A DNA stretch of 64,000 nt from Apostichopus japonicus (taxonomy: Eukaryota > Echinodermata > Holothuroidea > Aspidochirotida > Stichopodidae), in assembly GCF_037975245.1 (NCBI RefSeq), contig NC_092577.1, positions 8,653,013 through 8,717,012 of the forward strand, read 5' to 3'. The notes beneath the pieces were generated by a model. That model was not told the origin of the DNA and searched no databases. It worked only from the letters and a program-made list of their open reading frames with translations. Made by a program: the position numbers and the translations under genes. Every line of letters starts with the position of its first letter. Position 1 is the first letter of the stretch. Below, in pieces: positions 1 to 9,293 of the stretch.

Positions 1-2160
1 CCCCACTGCCCATTGAAGTCCCCCACCCACCCCCCCCACACTCCTCGGGATTTAAAACTCTTTCGCCGTCCCTGGTAGAACGAGAAAATGCACAGACGAA
101 AACCATTCCCAACAAGGCAGAGATTGTTCAGTTTTATTAGAAAAGAACAAAACAGAATTGAATCAAGTTATATCATTCAAATAAATTCGACAATGCACAA
201 TACTTATGAGATTATGCCACTTTATTAGATTATTCAATATTTATCACAATAATCAATATTTATCAGATAATTCAATACTCTCATAACCAAGTTTGGTGTT
301 TGATCTGATTAGTTTTAATTTTCACTCTTTTTCTGAATGAGATGGTCAAGCGCCCTCGAAAGTAAAAGTTATTCGTCCGCGAGTTGGTGGCCGCTTATAC
401 ACCGAAGATGACATACGCCCTGAATTAGGTTAACAGCAGCACACGGTTATGTTGGTTATGGTAAAGTGATGGTTGTTGTTAGAATAAATATAGCATTTTA
501 AAGGATCAAGTTAATGAAAAATTGTCAGATTAAATAAATATTTTGATTATTATTGTCTCGCAAGGAATGATGAACTGAAATTCTACACGCCATGTAATGA
601 ACTCACAGAATAAAGTCGTTCGATATTTGATCGAGTCATTTTGATTTCAATGGGCCTCTCCAGCGTCCTATCCGAGGGTGCTGTCATGTAGGTCCTAACA
701 GACTTTAGACTATCTGTCCTAACATGCGTTATCTGTACAGTGTACAATACTATGCTTTAAAATAACACGATGTCGTAAATGAACAACACTCACAAGCATA
801 CGAACACGCAGGGTGAACCTGTATGATGACGCAGAGGCGTAGAAAAGAAAGTTAAAGATTTTGATCATTGTCTTCTCCTGTATAACATCATTTTGCAACT
901 AAGCATCGGGAATGAGGTAGAATTTTTAAATGCGAGGGGGTACTTCCTCTACGTAAGGCCCCTTTCCCAAGCCGACACATTCACTTAGATAATTAAAGTG
1001 AAAACTGGTGTCACCAAGCCCAAACCAAAAATGGAAAACCAGGGCCATATACCGTGTTTACTGATCACTTTGAGCCTCGTTGTTGTGTATGCGTGAGCTG
1101 ACTCTCTGGAATCTGAAATCAAATAATGATGATCTGTTCTCTCCTAAAGCTGGGTTGTGTTTATATGCCACTATCAGATTATATTTGCCAATAACAGCAG
1201 TTTTAATGCTCGTAATTGCACTCATTAGTTTAATCTCGGCGGAAGAAAAATTCACCACGAACAACGAAAAGGTAAGATTTAAGAAACCACAGAAGTATTT
1301 CCGAAGAACTTCCGCGAAGAGACTGATCTAGGGATAATGTTGAGCGCCCTCTAAAATAAAGATTTACATTTCGGATTAGTCATAACGTACTTCCAACTTT
1401 AAATTATTATTTGACGTATCATATTCTTTTTATTCCACTTCTATTCGTCCAGAACTTGTGTTCATGCTGTGATAAATTATTTTCTATGTCTATGAAACAC
1501 AGTTTTGTGTAAATTCGTTTATGCTATAGTTTGATATAAACGTAGTTTACAAACTACACGTTGTTACCTATCTTCAATTGAGTAGCTTAGTAACTAGCGT
1601 AAAGGGAAATATTATATTTTAAAAGATAATGGGTGTAATGAATACGGATATCGATATCAGCCCGATATATTTGTAGTTAACACACACACACTATATATTT
1701 TTTTGGACATGAAAGTAAGTTATTTCTAGTACTGCAAAAACGTTGCTGCTACGCAGGAAGATATCGAGTGTAAAAGCGCTATAAGAACTCTATGGTAATA
1801 ATGTAAGTGACGTTGCCCATGTCAATATGTTACAATAATTCACTGTATGAAATTCATAAGGTAGTAATATGATATCAGTAATGATGTGTAACAATGACTC
1901 ATGATGTACACCCTACAATGGGACTATAGAACTGAATATTGAATATTTATATTGAAAATTACAATTGATCAAGCTAGACACACTTCTAGATTTGTGAAGC
2001 AGATCAGTCCAGTTCCAGCCTCCAAAACTATTTGCTCTTTTTTCTTTTATTCTAAACAGGATTTTAATGAACGCAAGCATGTCAATAGTTTAAAGTCAAT
2101 AAATGTTTTCAAAAGTATTAAGATCCTGTCAAGACAGTAATAATCGACTAAATAGACAAT
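1..2160. other. non-genic stretch, no feature seen
   Basis: No frame longer than about 80 codons with protein-like composition is visible on either strand, and I see no convincing exon with splice borders. The sequence is AT-rich with a C-rich opening and a short (CA)n run near 1682. Overlapping short frames near 1058-1331 on both strands look like chance openings. I cannot exclude an unrecognised noncoding transcript. Confidence 0.5.
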
Positions 2161-2164
2161 ATCA

Positions 2165-2420
2165 TGTGTCAAGGGCGTAGGAACCGGGGTGGCTGGAAAA
2201 ATATGAAGGGCGGAAGTATCATTCCGCCCCCCCCCCCCCCCGCTCCGCAAGTCAGAAAACCCCTTTTTCATTTCCAAATGAGAAAAAAATCTCATTTGGA
2301 GCACCAAATTGCATTTAAGGCCAGGTGAAAATGCAAATTTCTTTACAACATGGAGTGAGAGTTGAAGTGTGCTATATTACACCAAATTGCAGCTGAGGCC
2401 ACCTGGAAATGCAAAAAAAT
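2165..2420 (+). repeat. interspersed repeat, copy 1 (G/C-run family)
   Basis: It starts with a GGGCGTAGGAACCGGGG-type end, continues through a run of Cs after ATCATTCCGCC, then a stretch with AAAACCCCTTTTTCATTTCC and two degenerate ACCAAATTGCA..AGGCCA..TG(A)AAATGCAAA motifs. The same series recurs at 3187-3470, so this is a dispersed element and not unique sequence. The GTAGGAAC end resembles inverted-repeat ends of hAT-like elements, but I could not pair it with a matching right end. Family unknown. Confidence 0.65.
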
Positions 2421-2423
2421 TCT

Positions 2424-2671
2424 AGCGACCGAACACAGTAAAGTATATAACTCAAGCGACCTAACACAGTAAAGTATATAACTCAAGCGACCAAACACAG
2501 TAAATTATATAATTCTAGCGACCGAACACAGTAAAGTATATAACTCTAGCGACCGAACACAGTAAAGTATATAACTCAAGCGACCTAACACAGTAAAGTA
2601 TTTAACTCAAGCGACCTAACACAGTAAAGTATATAACTCAAGCGACCTAACACAGTAAAGTATATAACTCA
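2424..2671. repeat. tandem array of eight 31-bp units
   Basis: Eight consecutive units start at 2424, 2455, 2486, 2517, 2548, 2579, 2610 and 2641, spaced by exactly 31 bp. The unit reads AGCGACC(g/t/a)AACACAGTAAAG followed by TATATAACTC(a/t)A. A ninth unit breaks off after AGCG at 2672. Units differ by only one or two bases, which implies recent expansion or homogenisation. The array begins right at the end of the interspersed repeat before it. No coding potential is seen. Confidence 0.93.
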
Positions 2672-3186
2672 AGCGTTCCACCCGAGTACACTTGATTTTA
2701 CAAGACCTGTAACAGTACGTATGGTTCATGTAGTTCACAGTCCTACTATGGATGAAAAGAAACATGTAGGTACTAGTAAGAAAAACTCAAGGTACGGGGG
2801 AGGACATTGCCAATATGTACATCACTTGCGAAAGATCACGTGATGTGCATTATTTTTGTTTCTGCAGACGATGCAGATGATGTAAAACCATCTTTGTATT
2901 CGTTGATCGGAACCGACCAATTCAAAGATGTGAAATTGAAGGCAACATTTAAATAGTAGTAACTCTGAGTTCTTACTTCACCACAATGTAACGATAGTGG
3001 ATATGATAGAAAATAGAAAGATAAAAGGATATCAGAAAGAAACAAAAACAGTATGAAACATGCATTCTTGCACCTTCATCAGACGAATCAGGTGTTTGGA
3101 AAACATCTTTGTTTTATATTATTCACCAATTCAATGACTCATTAAGCACTATACTGCCATGTATAATTATGTTATGTATGTATAGG

Positions 3187-3470
3187 ACCAAGGGCGTAGG
3201 AACCGGGGGGCTGGGGGCGCCAGCTCTCCCCCAGTGAAAAATATGGTGGGGCGGAAGTATCATTCCGCCCCCCCCCCCCCGCTTCGCAAGTCAGAAAACC
3301 CCTTTTTCATTTCCAAATGAGAAAAAAAATCTCATTTGGAGCACCAAATTGCATCTAAGGCCAGGTGAAAATGCAAAATTATTTACAAAATGGAGTGGGT
3401 GTTGAAGTGTGCTATATTGCACCAAATTGCATCTGAGGCCACCTGAAAATGCAAAAAATTTCCAAAGGGG
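3187..3470 (+). repeat. interspersed repeat, copy 2 (G/C-run family)
   Basis: This is the second local copy of the element at 2165-2420. It opens with AAGGGCGTAGGAACCGGGGG, has the same GAAGTATCATTCCGCC plus poly-C run, the same CAGAAAACCCCTTTTTCATT block, and the two ACCAAATTGCATCTRAGGCCA motifs. The two copies lie in the same orientation about 1 kb apart. Small indels and base changes separate them, so they are independent older insertions or an old duplication. No coding potential. Confidence 0.7.
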
Positions 3471-3479
3471 AGGGGGACA

Positions 3480-4980
3480 CTGGAAGTTGTTAATGGTTAA
3501 TATGAAGTCATTATTTTCTCTTAATTTACAAATTAGTTTTTTTTTTATTTAGTTGGCTTTCATCTTGTTTGTTGTTTCTTTGTAAACATGGCGTTTTTCA
3601 GGAGTCTTACGCGGTGTTCTTTAGAAAAAGACGTTCCTTGTGAAATTCAAATATTTGAATTTTCTTCCAAATAACTAAAATAGCATAACGTAAAATAAAT
3701 TGCATTTGAAGACAAAACAATATTAGCCGTAGTTGAACATCCGATATATCAGAGGCGCTTTAGTTTGGTGGACGCGTCATTGCAAAAAAAAAACATTTTT
3801 GATATAATTCTTTTTTAGCAAGAAAATCATAACATGAAATTAACTACTAGAAATATCTTGAAAGTATGTACGTCAATAACAATATATTGAAATACATGAA
3901 ATCGACTAAGAGTGAAATAATTTGATTCTTTCTCCGGTCGTAACCAATTAATGCCTTAAACTTTATAAACGATCTAGTCATACCCCTACAACTCCTCATT
4001 CTCAAATATACTTGAGTTCATTCAGACATATCAAATAAAAGGAGTGGTTGTATATTGATAAATAACGACATTTCCACAATGTAAAATAACTTTTTAGACA
4101 ATTACTGTGAATGTGTAAGTCAATAACAATAGATTGAATCTCTTGAATAAACTGACATGGTCACTTGTCTTTCTTTGGTTGTAACTAATATTGTAATATG
4201 TATTGAGTATATCATTAAATTCTCCATTAACCTCCCCCACTAATCTCCACCCCACCCACGTACACACACACACGTGACAAATCTGACACCTCTGGTCTAT
4301 TATATCTTATTACATTGTTGATTTGCGATCTTCTTAGATGCATTTTAAGATATTACACTGAAATTAACTTGACCATATTATGCCAAATAAGGAAATACAC
4401 AACAATTAACTATTATCTAAAGTTCATTTTAACAAACGGTCAATGCCACTAAAAGAAATGATTATTTTTATACTGTGCATTTTGTAACAATGCATTGAAA
4501 TCTTCTGACGTCATCGCATTGATTTAAAGTTGACCGTAGGGTGACGGAACACTCAAAATCTCAAAACAGGAGTTACGTAGCTGATGTTAGACGTTCATAT
4601 CACGGAAGCTCGAAACCTAGGAATAGAGAAATAAAATAAATTATCGTAGGAGGGTATAGTAGGAGAGTGTTCGCGTCAGGGATTAACGTTGATACTGTCA
4701 TGTAATTCACATTTAAAGAAATTTGTACCAGAATGAGACAAACTTCTTCCAAGCTTTAAACCAACTATTCTTCTGCTATAAAGTCTGCACGCGTAAGTAA
4801 TTATGAAATCTACAGCGTACAAGTATTACCTAGACTTACATGCATTATAACCAACATGTGATCGTTTAAAAAAATATCCAATATAAGCTGCCTGGGGTTC
4901 TTACCCCAGATACTTTTTGTTTACATCAAATGGTCCATCCTGAGGCAAAGTTAGATTTTATACGAGGTCAGATAGTTAAG
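3480..4980. other. non-genic stretch
   Basis: AT-rich DNA without a convincing open frame or exon. It has scattered homopolymers and a short (CA)n run near 4261. I see no gene, RNA or mobile-element structure that I can support. Confidence 0.5.
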
Positions 4981-5029
4981 TCAATTACCGAACGTAAGAC
5001 GGTGACGTTCATTTAGTAAATGTGTAGGT

Positions 5030-6235
5030 GGGGTCAGAGACAAGGTTCTTGAATAGGTATGTGTTGGGTTCAATGACAGGGTAAGTGAATATGTAAGTGA
5101 TGGGGTCAGTGACAGGGTAAGTGAATATGTAAGTGATGGGGTCAGTGATAGGGTTAGTGAATAGGTCAGTGACAGGGTAAGTGAATAGATATGTGATTGG
5201 GTCAGTGACAGGGTTAGTGAATAGGTAAGTGATGGGGTCAGTAACAGGGTAAGTGAATAGGTTAGTGATGGGGTCAGTGACAGGGTAAGTGAATAGATAT
5301 GTGATGGGGTCAGTGACAGGGTTAGTGAATAGATATGTGATGGGGTCAGTGACAGGTTTATTGAATATGTATGTGATGCGGTCAGTGGCCGGGTTAGTGA
5401 ATAGGTAAGTGATGGGGTCAGTGGCAGGGTTAGTGAATATGTAAGTGATGTGGTCAGTGACAGGGTTAGTGAACAGGTAAGTGATGGGGTCAGTGACAGG
5501 GTTAGTGAATAGGTAAGTGATGGGGTCAGTGACAGGGTAAGTAAATAGGTTAGTGATGGGGTCAGTGGCAGGGATAGTGAATAGGTAAGTGATGGGGTCA
5601 GTGGCATGGTTAGTGAATATGTAAGTGATGTGGTCAGTGACAGGGTTAGTGAACAGGTGAGTGATGGGGTGAGTGACAAGCTTAGTGAATATGTAAGTGA
5701 TGGGGTCAGTGACAGGGTTAGTGAATATGTAAGTGATTGGGTCAGTGACAGGGTAAGTGAATAGGTATGTGATGGGGTCAGTGACAGGGTAAGTGAATTG
5801 GTAAGTGATGGGGTCAGTGACAGTGTTAGTGAATATGTAAGTGATGGGGTGAGTGACAGGGTTAGTGAACAGGTAAGTGATGGGGTGAGTGACAGGGTTA
5901 GTGAATATGTAAGTGATGGGGTCAGTGACAGGGCTAGTGAATATGTAAGTGATGGGGTCAGTGACAGGGTAAGTGAATATGTAAGTGATGGGGTCAGTGA
6001 CAGGGTAAGTGAATTGGTAAGTGATGGGGTCAGTGACAGGGTTAGTGAATATATAAGTGAGGGTTCAGTGACAGTGTTAGTGAATATGTAAGTGATGGGT
6101 CAGTGACAGGGTTAGTGAATAAGTGAGTGATGGGGTCAATGGTAGGGTTTATTGGATAGGCAAGTGATATGGTCAGCTACAGGGTAAGTGAACAGGTTAG
6201 TGAATAGGTAAGTGATGGGGTCAGTGACAGGGTTG
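5030..6235. repeat. 1.2-kb minisatellite, 36-bp unit built of three 12-mers
   Basis: The array is made of 12-bp sub-repeats of the form GT(a/c/t)AGTGA followed by TGGG, CAGG or ATAG. Three different 12-mers make a 36-bp higher-order unit that recurs about 30 times. Because the unit is a multiple of three and poor in stops, both strands show long artificial frames: a minus-strand LTPSLTYSLTLS repeat at 4981-5679 and a plus-strand VSDGVSDRVSEY repeat at 5798-6091. I do not regard either as a gene. Many units contain GTAAGT, the consensus 5' splice-site hexamer on the plus strand. Confidence 0.92.
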
Positions 6236-6239
6236 GTAA

Positions 6240-6695
6240 ATGGTGTTACGCCCTGGGTTGTTCGGGATGCGTGTACCCCGTATTTCGAACACGCACAGGG
6301 CTACTAAGAATGTGTTTCCCCGAGTTTTGTTTGAATAATTTACCCTGCGATATGTTATTCATCCACTTACTTTTGTTTTATTATACAGGTCTCTTTTGTT
6401 CTCCCCGTCGTCTGCCATCACCAGCATTCCAGGCATTCGCTCTTTTATTACACGAGTTGTTCTGTTTAGCGTTTACATATTTCACTATCACTTGCCCTCT
6501 ATGCCTTGTTACATTAAGACGGTGTTGTTTTTCTTATGTATTTTGTATAATGAGAACTTAACTTATTTCGTTGAAATTCGGGCAGAGAACTGAAACCTAC
6601 TCATGAATATTGATTAATACTATAAATTAATCGTAACATCAAATCAAACCAGAGGCAAAGACACAAAAACATTAATCTAAGTATTGTAAACTGAA
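6240..6695. other. non-genic stretch, only chance frames
   Basis: Two overlapping plus-strand frames (6271-6561 and 6396-6593) cover the same bases in different phases and have no recognisable domain. Composition is ordinary AT-rich intergenic DNA. The region lies downstream (3') of the minus-strand exons at 6701-7135, so a terminal exon or 3' UTR of that gene could be here, but I could not identify one. Confidence 0.4.
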
Positions 6696-6700
6696 CTTAC

Positions 6701-6748
6701 CACTCTAATGTAGTCTTCTTCAGTGAGATCAGTTTTGCCGATTTTGTG
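6701..6748 (-). CDS. candidate short coding exon (48 bp), minus strand
   Basis: On the minus strand a pyrimidine-rich CAG acceptor (6749-6751) precedes 48 open bases translating to HKIGKTDLTEEDYIRV, followed at once by a consensus GTAAGT donor (6695-6700). The phase is 0 in and 0 out, compatible with the upstream exon at 7077-7135, whose coding-like frame also ends in phase 0. The protein is not recognised. It could be a late exon of the NACHT receptor gene on the same strand or belong to another minus-strand gene. Evidence is splice borders plus amino-acid composition only. Confidence 0.4.
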
Positions 6749-7076
6749 CTGGAAAAATAAAATAAAAAAAATATAAAACAAGATCAAGGCAGCCGTCGTG
6801 AAGCTAATTATCTCTTCATACGAGTACACTTGAACACTAACTAATATCTCTATTTACACTGGTGCGTTGATGTCAACCTAAAGTATTGTTTGAAATCTAG
6901 AAAAATCAACGCATTATGATTCGGAAAGAAATCCACCAAGGAAATTCTGACAGAGAGAAATTTGACACAGTGGAAATAATGATGTAATGTTCTTTTATAA
7001 AATGATGAAAATAATTCATGAATAAAAAATTAAGTCACGTTATTGGTATTTTGTTATTGTGTAAACTGATCCATAC

Positions 7077-7135
7077 CTGCCAAGTACCAGAGTTGAGATT
7101 CAAACGATACCAAACTTCTGATGGATACCATAAAA
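7077..7135 (-). CDS. candidate short coding exon (59 bp), minus strand
   Basis: A TTTCAG acceptor and a GTATGG donor (7071-7076) bracket 59 bp. In one frame they read LWYPSEVWYRLNLNSGTWQ without a stop; this needs one base from the previous exon and ends in phase 0, matching the 48-bp exon at 6701-6748. The Trp/Tyr-rich string looks like protein and not chance sequence, but I do not recognise the family. A second frame is also open (FMVSIRSLVSFES...), so the reading is not certain. Confidence 0.38.
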
Positions 7136-7847
7136 CTGAAATGAGATGAAAATGTCTTACATTTAGTAGAATAACTTATTTTCTAAGGACCATCCTTTAG
7201 ATCTTCAGCACAAAACTTTACTCGCACAATTACAGGTGACGTCATACCAAGTATCTGACGTCATACAAAGCACAATGACGTCACACCTACCTGTCACGAT
7301 TTACTAAACCTCAATAACTAGATACCACAATCATTGCTATATATACATTAATCAATTGTTTTACGTATATCACTCCGTGTAAATTTCTTAAAGGGTGTTA
7401 AATAATTAGAGGGATGCTAGTCATTGTTAATGCAAAGATTACATTACAAATGAAAAACTACACGTTTGTTACCAGTGTCAATGTAACAAGTATTTTAACA
7501 CTAAGTATGTTGTTATTATAAAATGTATATTCAGATAAAGTATTATTTTTCATGATTTTATCAATTACCTTCAACATTATTTTCATTTAGTGACGTCAAT
7601 GTTGCACTATGATGAAATCCGACTGGTAACAACGAATAGTTAAATCTGTGGAGACAAAAGCATCGAAAATAGAACAATGATTTAATTTTGAAATTCCTGT
7701 GATTTAAAATGTTGTTTTTTAAACTTGGGATTACCAACAAATACTGCCATCGAATCCAGGGTCTTCAGTACAGGTTTGTACAAGGGCCTCTGCTTGTACG
7801 AACATTTACATGATGATACATCAGCCCAGTAGAGTAGGTCCTGACCA

Positions 7848-8537
7848 TAGGTGTAGGAACCCAATTGAATGAGGGGAGGGGGTGAGAGTTAAGGTTAAGG
7901 TTAAGGTTAAGGTAGTAAAACTTGGTATAGCGCACATTACTGTAACAAAACACTCAATGGCGCTGAACAAACAAAAGAATTATAAAAACGATTTCTTAAA
8001 TAAATGAGTCTTTAAAGCAGCTTTAAAAGTTCTGATGGTCTTTGAATTTCTTGTGTCGACGGGGAGAGCGTTCCAAAGTCTAGGGCCAGCGACGCTGAAA
8101 GAGCGGCCTGCGAAACAATTGCGGCGTGTGAAAGGAACCTGTTGTAACGATTTACCTGAAAATGTTATCCCCCTGAAGCCCCCTCACTTTTGAACCTCGT
8201 ATTCGTTATAAGGAATGCCACTAGTGGTATTTTTCATAACATCGTCTCGGACAGAGAAGGAAAGCATGGAATTCGAACTGTGTCAAAACTCCACAACAGT
8301 AATGTCAGGTTATAATCAGGCAAGCTTAGTATGTTAGTCTAATTAACAGAAGCTGAGTTTTGTATAGAACCAATGATACTCATCAAAAATATTATTTCAG
8401 TTTAGGTTTGTTTGTTGGCAGTGCTTGAAACAATATCAGCATATTGTCTGAATTCCAGTAAAATGTCTTCTTGTTTTTGTTTTGTGGTGGGGAGGGGGTG
8501 GGCTACAGTCCCCTATCCCCGGCTCCTTCGCCTATGA
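7848..8537. mobile_element. hAT-like inverted-repeat element, with a nested LINE tail
   Basis: The left end CATAGGTGTAGGAACCC and the right end, read inverted, CATAGGCGAAGGAGCC form an imperfect terminal inverted repeat of about 16 bp. The 8-bp flanks GTCCTGAC and ATCCTGGC agree at six of eight positions, as expected for an old 8-bp target-site duplication of the hAT type. Inside it lies the 3' end of a LINE (about 7886-8135), an apparently later nested insertion. No transposase frame remains. The element sits inside an intron of the minus-strand NACHT gene, if the downstream exons belong to that gene. Confidence 0.6.
7886..8135 (-). mobile_element. 5'-truncated LINE tail (CR1/L2-like RT C-terminus)
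   Basis: Translated on the minus strand, 8135 down to about 7980 gives RSFSVAGPRLWNALPVDTR, then a short stretch ending in FKAALKTHLFKKSFL and a stop. This is the characteristic C-terminal end of reverse transcriptases of CR1/L2/Jockey-group non-LTR retrotransposons. The stop is followed by a short 3' UTR and a simple tail, read on the plus strand as (TTAAGG)n at 7889-7912. Everything upstream of the last 50 or so codons is missing, as expected from 5' truncation during target-primed insertion. Non-functional. Confidence 0.82.
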
Positions 8538-8554
8538 TCCTGGCGGTAACTTAC

Positions 8555-8626
8555 CTCTCAAAAGGAGTATGGTAATCTTTTAGAGGACTGGGGTATGACC
8601 TACCGGAAGTGATGTCATCACTACCA
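8555..8626 (-). CDS. candidate coding exon (72 bp), minus strand
   Basis: On the minus strand, a pyrimidine-rich CTCTCGTTAG acceptor leads into 72 bp and then a GTAAGT donor (8549-8554). One frame is open throughout and reads GSDDITSGRSYPSPLKDYH before TPFER; entry and exit are both phase 2. It lies between the LRR-like exon of the NACHT gene and the small exons at 7135 and 6748, but phases do not connect directly to either, so intermediate exons would be needed. Function not recognised; chance splice borders are possible. Confidence 0.3.
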
Positions 8627-8970
8627 CTAACGAGAGAAGAGCGCATATAGGGAAGTGGTAGCATTCGTATACTTTACAAATGCCCCGAAGTCAATAAGTA
8701 TTGTAATCAGCTATTTTGACATAACTACGTCAATGAATCGCAATCTGGCATTGCACATTCTTTTAAAACCTTTTTTTCACACCAACAGACAGGAGTCATA
8801 CAGTGTCATTCTTGAACAAAATGATTTTGGATACAAAGTTTTCTATACTGGTAAACATGACTGCGGTGTTGTCCTGTCGTTGTACTCTTACTACTCACTT
8901 CCACAGGTGCTTTTATTAATCATGAATTAAGAAAGCTTACTCGAATAACCACTTGAAATAAGATAAATGT

Positions 8971-9175
8971 ATCTACGTCATATGTTTATGTACTCCTCCA
9001 TTTTACACCGGCCTACATACATTTATCTGCGGCATTTCTTTATCTACTACTGCATGTTACACCAGTCTACATACATTTATCTACGGCATATGTTTATCTA
9101 CTCCTCCATGTTACACCGGCCTACATACATTTATCTACGGCATTTCTTTATCTACTACTCCATGTTACACTGGTC
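8971..9175. repeat. 54-bp tandem repeat, about 3.8 units
   Basis: Units starting at 8971, 9025, 9079 and 9133 are exactly 54 bp apart and read roughly ATCTACG(g/t)CAT..TTTATCTACT followed by CCATGTTACACCGGCCTAC. Alternate units are more alike (CATATGTTTAT versus CATTTCTTTAT), so the array probably grew by copying a 108-bp dimer. A plus-strand frame at 8967-9401 runs through it because 54 is divisible by three; I regard that frame as a by-product. The array lies just downstream of the LRR-like exon. Confidence 0.88.
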
Positions 9176-9293
9176 CTCTCAGTCTTTATTTAGCCACAAG
9201 AGAAACACTCCAAGAGAGTTCCCTTCGACAGACCGCGACAGACACAATGTACTTGTTATGAATAAGATCTTCAAGATGCATAATTTACCTTAC

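Noticed and set aside
4981-6091. Long SLTPSLTYSLTL and VSDGVSDRVSEY repeat frames on both strands
   Set aside because: Both follow from a 36-bp minisatellite with few stops; no unique flanking coding sequence, domain or splice borders.
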